From contig NZ_LFBV01000002.1 in the NCBI RefSeq assembly GCF_001905345.1, positions 496,001-560,000 of the forward strand: a stretch of 64,000 nt of DNA. The letters are read 5' to 3'. This document shows, piece by piece, positions 8,508 to 17,437 of the stretch; position 1 is the stretch's first letter; each line of letters starts with the position of its first letter. Source of the DNA: Streptomyces uncialis (GTDB taxonomy: Bacteria; Actinomycetota; Actinomycetes; Streptomycetales; Streptomycetaceae). The position numbers and the translations under genes were made by a program. A model generated the notes under the pieces. The model had not been told where the DNA came from. It saw only the letters and a list, made by a program, of their open reading frames with translations, and made no database searches.

Positions 8508-10103
8508 CTACGCCCCGTAAAGGTCGCGCAGTTCCCGCTTGAGGACCTTGCCGCTCGCGTTGCGGGGGAGGGTGTCCGTGAAGACGACGCGCTTGGGGGC
8601 CTTGAAGGCGGGCAGGGCGTCCTTGGCGTGGGCGAGCAGCTCGTCCTCGGTGACCTCGGAGCCCGGGTGGCGGACCACGACGGCGGTGACGGCCTCGATC
8701 CAGCGCGCGTCGGGGAGCCCGATCACGGCCGCGTCCGCGACGGCCGGGTGCAGATACAGGGCGTCCTCCACCTGGCGGGAGGCGATCAGTACGCCACCGG
8801 AGTTGATGACGTCCTTCACCCGGTCCACGACAGTGAGCCGGCCCTCGTCGTCCCGGACGGCGAGGTCGCCCGAGCGGAACCAGCCGTCGCGGAACGCCTC
8901 GGCGGTCTCCTCGGGTTTGCCCCAGTACCCCTCGCACAGTTGCGGTGAGCGGTAGACCACCTCGCCGGGGGTGCCGTCGGGGACGTCCCGGCCGTCCTCG
9001 TCGACGACCCGGGCCTCGACGAACAGCACGGGCCGTCCGCAGGAGTCCATCCGTCCTTCGTGCTCGTCCGGTCCGAGGACGGTCGCGAGGGGGCCGATCT
9101 CGCTCTGGCCGAAGCAGTTGTAGAAGGCGAGGCCGGGGAGCCGGGCCCGGAGCCGTTCCAGCACGGGCACCGGCATGACGGACGCGCCGTAGTACGCCTT
9201 GCGCAGTCCGCCGAGGTCGCGGGTGGCGAAGTCGGGGCGGGCGGACAGCGCGACCCAGACCGTGGGCGGGGCGAACAGGCTGTCCGCGTGTCCGCTCTCG
9301 ACGAGGTCGAGGATCGTGTCGGCGTCCGGCCGGTCGATGAGCCGGTTCTCGGCGCCGACGGCGAGGTAGGGCAGCAGGAACACATGGGTCTGCGCCGAGT
9401 GGTAGAGCGGCAGGGCGTGCACCGGCCGGTCGGTGGCGCGCAGGTCCAGGGCGTGGATCGCGCTCATATAGGCGTGGAGCAGGGCCCGGTGGGTCATCAT
9501 CGCGCCCTTGGGCAGGGCCGTGGTGCCGGAGGTGTAGAGGAGCTGGACGAGATCCTCCGCGGCGGGCCCGGGTCCGGTGAAGGGCTCCGTGGTGGCGAGG
9601 GCGGCGAGCAGGGAGTCGTCGCTGTCCCGCAGCGGCAGGGTCCGGGTGCCGTCGGGCAGCCGGTCGGCCAGCGCGGGGTCGGTGAGTACCAGGCCGCTGC
9701 CCGACTGTTCGAGGAGGTAGGTGAGGTCGGCGCCGGTCAGCTGGTGGTTGACGGGTACGTGGACGAGTCCGGCGCGGGCCGCGGCGAGGAATCCGATGAG
9801 GTAGGCGTCCGAGTTGTGCCCGTAGGCGGCGACCCGGTCCCCCGGCCGCAGTCCGGTGGCGCGCAGGACGGCCGCCGCGCGGGACACGGCGTCGTCCAGC
9901 GCCGCGTAGGACCAGGTGCGGTCGCGGTAGTGCAGCGCCGGGCGGTCGGGGGTGCGTCGCGCACTGCGTCGCAGCACTCCGTCGACGGTGCTGTCGCGTC
10001 CGCTGTCCGGCGCCGGTGTGTGTACCTGCCCGTGTGCCTGCGCCTGCCCCTGTGCCTGTGCCGTCCGGTCGGCCGTCGGTGTCGCGCGGGTCGCCTCGTC
10101 CAT
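8508..10103 (-). CDS. Fatty-acyl-CoA synthetase / AMP-dependent ligase
   Basis: 531-aa adenylate-forming enzyme that should activate a carboxylic acid as acyl-AMP and transfer it to CoA. Motifs in order: A3 YTSGTTALPKGAMMTH, A5-like YNCFGQSEIGP, the GDL at GWFRSGDLAV, the hinge VDRVKDVINSGG and the C-terminal lysine motif PRNASGKVLKREL. The first ~35 residues are Gln/Ala/His-rich repeats and probably disordered. No carrier protein or NRPS modules are nearby, so a free-standing acyl- or aryl-CoA ligase is preferred. It is divergent from a MarR regulator with a palindrome between them, suggesting MarR control, possibly induced by its aromatic or fatty acid substrate. Confidence 0.88.
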   Translation of the reverse strand: MDEATRATPTADRTAQAQGQAQAHGQVHTPAPDSGRDSTVDGVLRRSARRTPDRPALHYRDRTWSYAALDDAVSRAAAVLRATGLRPGDRVAAYGHNSDAYLIGFLAAARAGLVHVPVNHQLTGADLTYLLEQSGSGLVLTDPALADRLPDGTRTLPLRDSDDSLLAALATTEPFTGPGPAAEDLVQLLYTSGTTALPKGAMMTHRALLHAYMSAIHALDLRATDRPVHALPLYHSAQTHVFLLPYLAVGAENRLIDRPDADTILDLVESGHADSLFAPPTVWVALSARPDFATRDLGGLRKAYYGASVMPVPVLERLRARLPGLAFYNCFGQSEIGPLATVLGPDEHEGRMDSCGRPVLFVEARVVDEDGRDVPDGTPGEVVYRSPQLCEGYWGKPEETAEAFRDGWFRSGDLAVRDDEGRLTVVDRVKDVINSGGVLIASRQVEDALYLHPAVADAAVIGLPDARWIEAVTAVVVRHPGSEVTEDELLAHAKDALPAFKAPKRVVFTDTLPRNASGKVLKRELRDLYGA

Positions 10104-10271
10104 GTCCGTGCCCTTTCCGAAGTCCTCTGCGGCGCGCTTCGCCCCGCTGCCGAGACATACCGTCCGGCCGCGCGGGGAGCGGAGCCCCCGATACGTGTAC
10201 CTCCCCGCGATACCCGGGCACCAGCCCCGGCGGTCGATCGGTCCATGACTGCCCTGGTGGAATCACCACTC

Positions 10272-10289
10272 AGCAAGTAACGTACTGCT
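10272..10289. promoter_or_regulatory. Palindrome before marR-type gene, candidate operator
   Basis: AGCAAGTAACGTACTGCT is an imperfect palindrome (AGC..AGTA-ACG-TACT..GCT) ending 5 bp before the first ATG of the MarR gene, in the divergent promoter with the acyl-CoA synthetase. Size and position suit a MarR dimer site. Confidence 0.45.
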
Positions 10290-10294
10290 TCATC

Positions 10295-10888
10295 ATGAAC
10301 GACGTACATAACTCAGCGCAGTTGGCCACCGACGACGCAGGATTCCTCTACAACCCAGGAGTACGCACCGCGATGACCGCGTTCGCCCTCTCCGACGACA
10401 CCGCGGCGCTGGAGGCCACGGCGGCGGTCCGCACCGCCGCACACGCCATCGAGCGGCTGCGGTCGCAAGGCGCGGGCGGGCGTGGTCTCAGCACCGGGGC
10501 GCTCGATGTCCTGGTCCGGCTCTCGAACGCGCCCGAGGAGGGCCTGACCGTGGGCGATCTCGCCCAGGCTCTCCAGGTGACCTCCCGCAACATCACCGGG
10601 CTGGTCGACACCCTCGAACGCGACACCCTGGCGCGGCGTGTGCCGGACCCCCACGACCGCCGGTCGGTCCGCGTCACCATCACCTCCGGGGGCCGGGACT
10701 GGCTGGACGCCTTCCGGCAGCCCACCCGGCGGGCGATGGCCACCGTCTTCCGCGGCTTCAGCCCGGACGACCTCGTACAGCTGCGGCATCTGTGCCTGCG
10801 GCTGGCCGACAACCAGCAGCAGGTCGAGCGGTACATGAACGGCACCGCCGGGAGTGCCGGCACCGGCCCTCAGCCGCCGACGGCCTGA
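10295..10888 (+). CDS. MarR family transcriptional regulator
   Basis: Winged-helix regulator of about 197 aa. The MarR core reads LSTGALDVLVRLSNAPEEGL, GDLAQALQVTSRNITGLVDT (recognition helix), then the wing DTLARRVPDPHDRRSVRVTIT, whose DxRs..V is diagnostic. ATG 10295 has no ribosome binding site. ATG 10373 (MTAFALSDD) has AGGAG 11 bp upstream and may be the real start, giving 171 aa. It is divergent from the acyl-CoA synthetase and probably represses it in response to a carboxylic acid or its CoA ester (inference). Confidence 0.85.
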   Translation: MNDVHNSAQLATDDAGFLYNPGVRTAMTAFALSDDTAALEATAAVRTAAHAIERLRSQGAGGRGLSTGALDVLVRLSNAPEEGLTVGDLAQALQVTSRNITGLVDTLERDTLARRVPDPHDRRSVRVTITSGGRDWLDAFRQPTRRAMATVFRGFSPDDLVQLRHLCLRLADNQQQVERYMNGTAGSAGTGPQPPTA

Positions 10889-11050
10889 GACACCGGGCGG
10901 TCCTGGGCAGCCGGGGCCGGGGACCCGCGGTGAACCGCTCCGCCGCGCCCGGCGACGGGAGGCGGCGGGCGGCGGGCGGGGCGCGGCGCGCCGTGAGGCA
11001 GGGTTGACACACCTCCGGAGCGGCAACAGCCTTGCCTCGTTGATCGAGAT

Positions 11051-11069
11051 CCCGAAAGGTTCTTTCAGG
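11051..11069. promoter_or_regulatory. Inverted repeat overlapping the RBS of the serine hydrolase gene
   Basis: CCCGAAAG-GTT-CTTTCAGG: perfect GAAAG/CTTTC inner arms and 7 of 8 matches over the full arms. It ends inside the AGGAGGG ribosome binding site. A repressor bound here would block the transcript start or translation. GAAA..TTTC sites are typical of RpiR/MurR-type regulators, but none is encoded next door. Confidence 0.4.
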
Positions 11070-11079
11070 AGGGTTGATC

Positions 11080-13026
11080 ATGGCCGCCGATCCGGGAAGG
11101 CACCCGGCAAGCGATCCCCGCACCACCCGACAGCCGTTGGCCGGTCCCCCACCGGGACCGCCGCACGGCCCACCGCACCACCGACCGCACGACCCACCGG
11201 GCGGCCCGCCCGGCGACAGCCGCGGGGACCCCCGCGCGGAGGGGAGCGACGTGAGCAGACGCGGCCTCGGGGTCCGGGCCCTCGCCCTGGGCGGGGCACT
11301 GGCGCTCGTGCCCTTCGCGGCGGGACCCGCGAGCGCCACCCGCGCCGCCACCGGCCCCGGCCGGGACTCCCGACCCCCGACGCTGCGCCGGGGCACCCCC
11401 GAGCGGGCCGGACTCCTCGCCGGTCATCTGCGTCAACTCGTCGCCGACGCCGAACGGTTCCTCGCGCCGTCGCCCCGGCACCCCTGGTACGCGGGGGCCG
11501 TCCTGCTCGCCGGGCGCGGCGGCACGGTGGCCCTGCACCAGCCGATCGGGATGGCGGTGCGCTACTCGGCGTACGACGAGAGGACCGACACAGGGGTCGA
11601 GTTCCCGCCGGAGGAGCAGATCCCGATGACTCGGGACACCGTCTTCGATCTGGCGTCGGTCTCCAAGCTGTTCACCGCGATCCTCGCCGTGCAGCAGATC
11701 GAACGGGGCGCACTGGAACTGGCGTCGCCCGCCGCCGCGTATCTGCCGGAGTTCGCGGCGGCCGGGAAACAGGACATCACGGTACGTCAGCTCCTCACCC
11801 ATACCTCGGGGCTGCGTTCCTGGCTGCCGCTGCACGCCGAAGCCACCCACGAGGCGCGGCTGCGCCGGCTGTGGAACGAGGCGCCCCTGCACCCGCCGGG
11901 CAGCACGTACCTCTACTCGGACCTCAATCTGATCACGCTCCAGCTCATCCTGGAACGGCTCACCGGCCGCACTCTGGACGTCCTGCTGCACGACGAGATC
12001 ACCGGGCCGCTCGGGCTGCGCCGCACCCGGTTCAACCCGCCCGCGGAGTGGAAGCCCCGGATCGCGGCGACCGAGGACGCCCGCAAGCCGTGGTCCGGTC
12101 TTGAGCGGGGACTGGTGTGGGGCGAGGTCCATGACGAGAACGCCTACGCGTTCGGCGGGGTCGCCGGGCACGCGGGGGTCTTCTCCTGCGCGTGGGACCT
12201 CGCCGTGCTGGGCCGCACCCTGCTGAACGGCGGGTCGTACGGACGCACCCGGGTGCTGCGGCCGGAGTCGGTGGAACTGATGTTCACCGACTTCAACACC
12301 GCGCACCCCGGTGACGAGCACGGGCTCGGCTTCGAGCTCTACCAGCACTGGTACATGGGCGCGATGGCGACGCCCCGGACGGCCGGTCACACCGGGTTCA
12401 CCGGCACCTCGCTGGTCCTCGACCCGACGACGGACTCGTTCCTGGTGGTCCTCGGCAACTCGGTGCACCCGGTGCGCGGCTGGCGGTCCGGTTCGGCGCC
12501 CCGGGCCACCGCCGCGAACCATCTCGCCCGCGCGGTACCGGTACGTCCGCCCCGGTCCACCGCCGCCTGGTACGGCGGTATGGCGCACGGCACCGACGCC
12601 ACCCTGACCCTGCCCGCGCTGACGCCCACCGGTGAACGGGCCCTGCTCCGCGGCGACCTGTGGTGGGACACCGAGCCGCGTGCGGACGCCGTCCTCCTGG
12701 AGGCGTCCACCGACGACGGTGCCACCTGGAGCCCGGTGCCGTTCCGTACGGAGCGCCCCGGGGCGCCCGCGCGGGAGCATCCGGAGGGCTCCGCGTCCGG
12801 CTTCTCCCACCGGGCCTGGCACCGGGTGAGCGCGCCGCTCGGCCCATGGCGCGGAGCGTCGGTACTGCTGCGCTGGCGCTGTACGACCGACTCGGCCTCG
12901 GTGGGGCGGGGGGTGTACGTGACGGGGCTGCGGGTGGACGACGGTCGGCGCCGCCTGTTCGACGAACAACGGCCGCGCGACGCCGCCCGGCTGCTCGTAC
13001 GGGGCTGGACCCGGTCGGACGACTGA
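11080..13026 (+). CDS. Secreted serine hydrolase, beta-lactamase/PBP-C family
   Basis: 648-aa exported protein. It has a ~55-residue Pro-rich N-terminal extension, then a twin-arginine-like signal (SRRGLG followed by a hydrophobic stretch and an AxA cleavage site near residue 86). The catalytic domain has S183-V-S-K186 (SxxK), the Tyr motif YSDLN and the third-box HTG in GHTGFTG, as in class C beta-lactamases, DD-peptidases and esterases. The C-terminal ~140 residues form a probable beta-sandwich (EASTDDGATWSPV). ATG 11080 follows AGGAGGG by 6 bp. Substrate uncertain: muropeptides, D-amino-acid peptides or esters. Convergent with the oxidoreductase gene. Confidence 0.85.
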   Translation: MAADPGRHPASDPRTTRQPLAGPPPGPPHGPPHHRPHDPPGGPPGDSRGDPRAEGSDVSRRGLGVRALALGGALALVPFAAGPASATRAATGPGRDSRPPTLRRGTPERAGLLAGHLRQLVADAERFLAPSPRHPWYAGAVLLAGRGGTVALHQPIGMAVRYSAYDERTDTGVEFPPEEQIPMTRDTVFDLASVSKLFTAILAVQQIERGALELASPAAAYLPEFAAAGKQDITVRQLLTHTSGLRSWLPLHAEATHEARLRRLWNEAPLHPPGSTYLYSDLNLITLQLILERLTGRTLDVLLHDEITGPLGLRRTRFNPPAEWKPRIAATEDARKPWSGLERGLVWGEVHDENAYAFGGVAGHAGVFSCAWDLAVLGRTLLNGGSYGRTRVLRPESVELMFTDFNTAHPGDEHGLGFELYQHWYMGAMATPRTAGHTGFTGTSLVLDPTTDSFLVVLGNSVHPVRGWRSGSAPRATAANHLARAVPVRPPRSTAAWYGGMAHGTDATLTLPALTPTGERALLRGDLWWDTEPRADAVLLEASTDDGATWSPVPFRTERPGAPAREHPEGSASGFSHRAWHRVSAPLGPWRGASVLLRWRCTTDSASVGRGVYVTGLRVDDGRRRLFDEQRPRDAARLLVRGWTRSDD

Positions 13027-13094
13027 GCGGGGGCGGCCCGTGTCGGCCCGCACGACCGACCCGCGATGGTCGCCCGAAGGGGGCGACGGACGGC

Positions 13095-13168
13095 CGGATC
13101 GGCGCACCGCCGGATCGGCGCACGGCCGGATCGGCGCACGGCCGGATCGGCGCACCGCCGGATCGGCG
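13095..13168. repeat. 16-bp tandem repeat, about 4.6 copies
   Basis: Unit CGGATCGGCGCACSGC repeated at 13095, 13111, 13127, 13143 and 13159 (partial), differing only at one C/G position. It lies between two convergent genes. There are no unique spacers, so it is not a CRISPR array. The copies can fold on each other and might help transcription termination. Confidence 0.8.
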
Positions 13169-13258
13169 GCGTGCCGGGGACCGAGGCGGCGGTGGACGCG
13201 GGGCGGAGGAGGGGCCGGTCGGACGGGGTGCGGTCGGACGAGGGCCGGCAGGATGCGG

Positions 13259-14821
13259 TCAGGCGGGGCGTTCCAGGACCGCCATGGCCGCGTTGTGGCC
13301 GGGCACCCCGCTGACCCCTCCCCCACGGACGGCGCCCGCGCCGCACAGCAGGACGGGTTCATGGGCGGTCTCCACCCCCCAGCGGCCGATGCCCTCCCGC
13401 GCGTAGGGGAAGGCGAGGTCGCGGTGGAAGATGTTGCCGCCGGGCAGCCGCAGCTCGGCCTCCAGGTCGAGCGGGGTCCTCGCCTCGACGCAGGGACGTC
13501 CGTCCGCGTCGGTGGCGAGACAGTCCGCGAGCGGTTCCGCGAGATGGGCGTCGAGTTGGGCGAGGGTCGCGGCGAGCACCTCGGCGCGGGTCGCGGTGTT
13601 GTCCGCGCGGAACAGCCGCGCGGGGGTGTGCAGTCCGAAGAGGGTGAGGGTCTGGTAGCCGCGGCGGACCAGGTCGGGCGCGAGGATCGTGGGGTCGGTC
13701 AGGGAGTGGCAGTAGATCTCCGACGGCGGTGCGGAGGGCACCGAGCCCGCCGCGGCCTCGGCGTACGCGGTCGCCAGCGCGTCGTACCCCTCGGCGACGT
13801 GGAACGTCCCGGCGAACGCCTCGCGGGGGTCCACGGTGGTGTCCCGCAGCCGGGGCAGCCGGGTCAGCAGCATGTTCACCTTGAACTGGGCGCCTTCGGC
13901 GGGCTCGGGATGTTCCTCGTCGAGGAGCGCGGCGAGCGCTTCGGGCGACGCGTTGACGAGGACGTGCCGCGCGCCCACCCGTCCCGTGTCGTCGCCGGTT
14001 CCTGTGCGGAACTCCACCTCGGCGGCGCGGGTGCCGGGGGTGATCCGGGTGACCTCGTGTCCGGTGCGGATCTCCGCCCCGGCGGCGCGGGCCGCGTCCG
14101 CGAGGGCGTCGGTGAGGGCGCCCATCCCGCCGACGGGCACGTTCCAGTCGCCGGTGCCGCCGCCGATCACGTGGTACAGGAAGCACGCGTTCTGCCGCAG
14201 TGACGGGTCATGGGCGTCCGCGAACGTCCCGATCAGCGCGTCCGTCAGCACCACCCCGCGCACCAGGTCGTCGTGGAAGCGCTCCTCGACGGCGGCCCCG
14301 ATCGGTTCCTCGAACAGGGCGCGCCAGGCGGTGTCGTCGTCGATCCGGCGGCGCAGCTCCGCGCGGGTGGGCAGCGGTTCGGTGAGGGTCGGGAAGACGC
14401 GCCGCGCGACCCGCCCGGTCAGCGCCTGGAACTCCTCCCACGCCGCGTACTCGCGTCCGCCCCCGGTGAGCCGCTCGAACGAGGCGCGGGTGCGGGCCCA
14501 TCCGCCGCCGACGAGCAGCCCGGTGGCCCGGCCGCCGCGTTCGGCGGGGGTGTACGAGGAAACGGACCGCTCCCGGACCGCGAACCGCAGCCCCAGATCG
14601 TCGACGATCTTCCGCGGCAGCAGGCTCACCAGGTACGAGTAGCGCGACAGCCGGGCGTCGACCCCCGGGAACGGGCGGGCGGACACGGCCGCGCCGCCGG
14701 TGACGGCCAGTCGTTCCAGGACGAGGACGCGGCGCCCCGCGCGGGCGAGATAGGCGGCGGCGGTGAGGCCGTTGTGTCCACCGCCGACGATCACGGCGTC
14801 GTACGAGGCAGGAGCGGGCAT
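13259..14821 (-). CDS. Phytoene-desaturase-like FAD oxidoreductase
   Basis: 520-aa flavin amine oxidase/CrtI-superfamily protein. The N-terminal Rossmann motif VIVGGGHNGLTAAAYLARAG binds the FAD ADP moiety, followed by VLVLERLAVTGGAA. The C-terminal FAD motif is GAGAVRGGGVSGVPGHNAAM. ATG 14821 follows AAGGA. No carotenoid genes are nearby, so a 'NAD(P)/FAD-dependent oxidoreductase' of the RetSat/PYROXD2 type is a better label than phytoene desaturase. Convergent with the serine hydrolase and downstream of the kinase on the same strand, 149 bp apart. Confidence 0.85.
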   Translation of the reverse strand: MPAPASYDAVIVGGGHNGLTAAAYLARAGRRVLVLERLAVTGGAAVSARPFPGVDARLSRYSYLVSLLPRKIVDDLGLRFAVRERSVSSYTPAERGGRATGLLVGGGWARTRASFERLTGGGREYAAWEEFQALTGRVARRVFPTLTEPLPTRAELRRRIDDDTAWRALFEEPIGAAVEERFHDDLVRGVVLTDALIGTFADAHDPSLRQNACFLYHVIGGGTGDWNVPVGGMGALTDALADAARAAGAEIRTGHEVTRITPGTRAAEVEFRTGTGDDTGRVGARHVLVNASPEALAALLDEEHPEPAEGAQFKVNMLLTRLPRLRDTTVDPREAFAGTFHVAEGYDALATAYAEAAAGSVPSAPPSEIYCHSLTDPTILAPDLVRRGYQTLTLFGLHTPARLFRADNTATRAEVLAATLAQLDAHLAEPLADCLATDADGRPCVEARTPLDLEAELRLPGGNIFHRDLAFPYAREGIGRWGVETAHEPVLLCGAGAVRGGGVSGVPGHNAAMAVLERPA

Positions 14822-14885
14822 GGTCCTTCGTAACACGCGTGCGGCCGGGCGGCCAGTGTCCGTGGCCGCCCGGTCGCTGTCCGGT

Positions 14886-14985
14886 CCGGGGGGCAGCGGG
14901 TGGTGCCTTGGGCGCCGTCCGAGCCGGGGGGCAGCGGGTGGTGCCGTGAGGAGCGCCGTGCGGGCCGGGGTCAGCCGGTGGTGCC
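14886..14985. repeat. Three degenerate direct copies of the kinase gene 3' end
   Basis: A ~21-bp G-rich motif (core CAGCGGGTGGTGCC) starts at 14886, 14924 and 14965. The last copy spans the stop codon of the kinase gene; the other two lie in the downstream spacer. This looks like local slippage duplication. Confidence 0.6.
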
Positions 14986-17187
14986 GTGGCGCAGTGCGGC
15001 GACCCGGCGGTAGAGCTCGACGGCCTCCGCGCCCCGTCCGAGCTGTTCGAGGCAGTGGGCCTCGTCGTTGCGGCTGGCGAGGGTGTCGGGGTGGCCGGGT
15101 CCGAGGACCTCGTCCCGGGCGGCGGCCACCGCGCGGTACTCGACGAGGGCGTCCTCCCAGCGGCCGAGCCAGCCGAGCCCCACGGCGACCTCCCGGCGGC
15201 TGACCAGGGTGTCCGGATGGTGTGCGCCGAGGACGTGTTCCCGGGCGGCGCACACCTCGCGTGCCTCGGTGAGTGCCTCGTCCCAGCGGCCGAGGCGGCC
15301 GAGGTTGACGCCGAGGCCGTGCCGGGCCCGCAGGGTCTCGGGGTCGGCGGCGCCCTGGACCCGGGCCCGGTCGGCGGCCAGGGCCCGGTACAGCTCCAGG
15401 GCCAGGGCGCTGTGCCCGAGGCGGCCGAGGCTGATCCCCACCTCGTAGCGGGCGGCGAGGGTGTCGGGATGGTCGGCGCCCAGGGAGCGGGCGCGGGCCT
15501 GCGCGACCTCGCGATAGGTGTCCAGCGCCTCCTGCCAGCGGCCGAGCTGGCCGAGCGCGTAGGCGACCTCGTAGCGGGTGACCAGGGTGTCCGGGTGGTC
15601 GGCGCCGAGGACCCGGGCGCGTGCGGCCGCGACCTCGCGGGCGATCCGGTGGGAGTCCTCCAGCCGTCCGAGGCGGCTGAGGTTGAAGGCGAGGTTGTGG
15701 CGGCAGCGCAGGGTGTCGGGGTGGTCGGCGCCCATGGTGCGTTCCCGGTCGGCGAGGACGGCCGTGTACACCTGATGGGCCTCGAAGTGGCGGCCGAGCT
15801 GCCCGAGGACGTACGCGGTCTCCTGCCGGGCGGCGAGCGTGTCGGGATGCCCGGGGCCGAGAACGCGTTCGCGGCCCTCGGCGACCTCGCCGTAGGCACG
15901 CAGCGCGTCGGTGGCGCGGCCGGTGCGGCTGAGGGTGAACGCGACCTCGTAGCGGCTGGCGAGGGTGTCGGGGTGGTCGGGACCGAGCGCGTGCTCGCGT
16001 TCGGCGGCGACCGCCCGGTGCACCTCACCGGCCTCGGTCCAGCGTCCGAGCCGGCCGAGGCTCAGTCCGGCGTTGTGCCGGGAGACCAGGACGGCGACGG
16101 TCTCCGGGGCGGGGGCCGGCCGTTCGGGCGCGAGGACGGGTCCGGTGCGGCGGCTGTCCGCGCGGGGTGTCCACTCCCCCGTCAGTCCGGCGGCCGGATC
16201 GGGCACGGTGGCCCGTACGGGGCCGACGGTGGCCTTGCGGCCGGTGGTCATGCCCCGGGTCCAGGCCGGCAGCCTGGTCCCGCGCGGGGTGTCCGGACCG
16301 CCGTGGGACGCGGCCGGTATGGGCGGGCGGTGGGCCAGGGCGCGGCCCGCGGTGAGTCTGCGGCCCAGTTCGCGGGCGTCGCGGGGGCGTCCGGCGGGTT
16401 CCTTCGCGAGGAGGTCCAGGACGATCGTCTCGAAGTAGCCGGGCAGTTCGGCGCGGTGCCGGCGCGGTGGCCGGGGCGGGGTGTCCCGGTGGCCGACGAG
16501 CACGGCCCAGGCGTCGTCGAGGTCGAACGGCGGTGCGCCGGTGGCGATCTCGTAGAGGACGCAGCCGAACGAGTACAGGTCACTGCGCTGGTCGACCTCG
16601 GAGCCGCCGATCTGCTCGGGGGACATGTAGTGCGGGGTGCCCATGGCGACGCCGGTACCGGTGAGCCGTGAGGTGAAGCCGACGTCGTGGCCGAAGCGGG
16701 CGATGCCGAAGTCGCAGATCTTCACGGTGCCGTCGGCCAGCCGCATGATGTTGGCGGGCTTGAGGTCCCGGTGCACGATGCCCTGTTCATGGGTGTACGC
16801 GAGGGCCGACGACACCTGTTCCGCGATGTCGACGACGTCGTCGACGGGCAGCGGACGCTGTTTGTTGTCCTCCAGGAGCTGGCTGAGGTTGCGTCCCTCC
16901 AGGAGTTCCATCACGAGGAACAGCACCCCGTCGGACTCACCGAAGTCATGGACGACAGTGACGCCGCGGTGCTGGAGCCCGGCGGCGACCCGCGCCTCAC
17001 GCCGGAACCGCTCCCTGAGCACCCGTACCAGTGACTCGTCGTGCTGCGGTCCGAGCGGTTTGAGGCACTTCACGGCCACTCCCCGGCCCAGCGACTCGTC
17101 CTTGGCCCGCCACACCTCGCCCATGCCGCCCCGCCCGATCACATCGAGCAGCCGGTAGCGGCCCTGGATCAGTCTGGTGTCGGTCAT
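14971..17187 (-). CDS. Ser/Thr protein kinase with C-terminal TPR repeats
   Basis: 738-aa Hanks-type kinase. The catalytic domain (about residues 10-275) has the P-loop IGRGGMGEVWRA, ATP lysine AVKCL, catalytic loop HRDLKPANIM, CDFGIARF and the APE-equivalent HYMSPEQIGG. After a Pro/Arg linker, residues ~365-735 hold about nine 42-residue tetratricopeptide repeats (LGxDHPDTLxxRYEVAxxLGxLGRW), the TPR_10/12 type found in NB-ARC-like signalling proteins. No transmembrane helix or PASTA domain is present, so it is a soluble kinase, unlike PknB. The TPRs probably recruit substrates. Confidence 0.92.
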   Translation of the reverse strand: MTDTRLIQGRYRLLDVIGRGGMGEVWRAKDESLGRGVAVKCLKPLGPQHDESLVRVLRERFRREARVAAGLQHRGVTVVHDFGESDGVLFLVMELLEGRNLSQLLEDNKQRPLPVDDVVDIAEQVSSALAYTHEQGIVHRDLKPANIMRLADGTVKICDFGIARFGHDVGFTSRLTGTGVAMGTPHYMSPEQIGGSEVDQRSDLYSFGCVLYEIATGAPPFDLDDAWAVLVGHRDTPPRPPRRHRAELPGYFETIVLDLLAKEPAGRPRDARELGRRLTAGRALAHRPPIPAASHGGPDTPRGTRLPAWTRGMTTGRKATVGPVRATVPDPAAGLTGEWTPRADSRRTGPVLAPERPAPAPETVAVLVSRHNAGLSLGRLGRWTEAGEVHRAVAAEREHALGPDHPDTLASRYEVAFTLSRTGRATDALRAYGEVAEGRERVLGPGHPDTLAARQETAYVLGQLGRHFEAHQVYTAVLADRERTMGADHPDTLRCRHNLAFNLSRLGRLEDSHRIAREVAAARARVLGADHPDTLVTRYEVAYALGQLGRWQEALDTYREVAQARARSLGADHPDTLAARYEVGISLGRLGHSALALELYRALAADRARVQGAADPETLRARHGLGVNLGRLGRWDEALTEAREVCAAREHVLGAHHPDTLVSRREVAVGLGWLGRWEDALVEYRAVAAARDEVLGPGHPDTLASRNDEAHCLEQLGRGAEAVELYRRVAALRHGTTG

Positions 17188-17392
17188 CTCCCGTCGTCGC
17201 CCCCGTCGTCACCGCTCAGTGCCCTCCCCGGGCCCGTCCAGTATGGCTACCCCCGCCCCCGGTGGGTACGGGGCGGGACGGCTCCCGGGGCCGAGCCGTG
17301 ACATGGCGCGGGGGATCCGCCTGGGCGGGGGCCGCGCGGGAGCGGGGACTACCCCGCCCTCGCCCACCCGCAGCCCCCCACCCCGGCCGCCC

Positions 17393-17421
17393 TTGAACGG
17401 CCTCGTACCGGTGCGTAGGAT
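17393..17421 (+). promoter_or_regulatory. Sigma-70-type promoter of the rhamnosidase gene
   Basis: -35 TTGAAC and -10 TAGGAT with exactly 17 bp between them; predicted transcription start near 17428. The -10 stands out in GC-rich DNA, and it is followed directly by the LacI-type operator. Confidence 0.65.
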
Positions 17422-17437
17422 CGCTGGGCACCCGGCC

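Noticed and set aside
8445..8948. Plus-strand frame beginning with Pro-His repeats
   Set aside because: It is the hexamer tandem repeat read as protein, continuing antisense through the acyl-CoA synthetase; no ribosome binding site or family.
8508..10103. NRPS adenylation domain as part of a biosynthetic cluster
   Set aside because: No condensation or carrier domains nearby; the C-terminal motif and length suit a stand-alone acyl-CoA synthetase.
13095..13168. CRISPR-like array
   Set aside because: Units are directly adjacent with no unique spacers and no cas genes are near.
13259..14821. Carotenoid phytoene desaturase (crtI)
   Set aside because: No other carotenoid genes; the sequence fits the broader FAD oxidoreductase group better.
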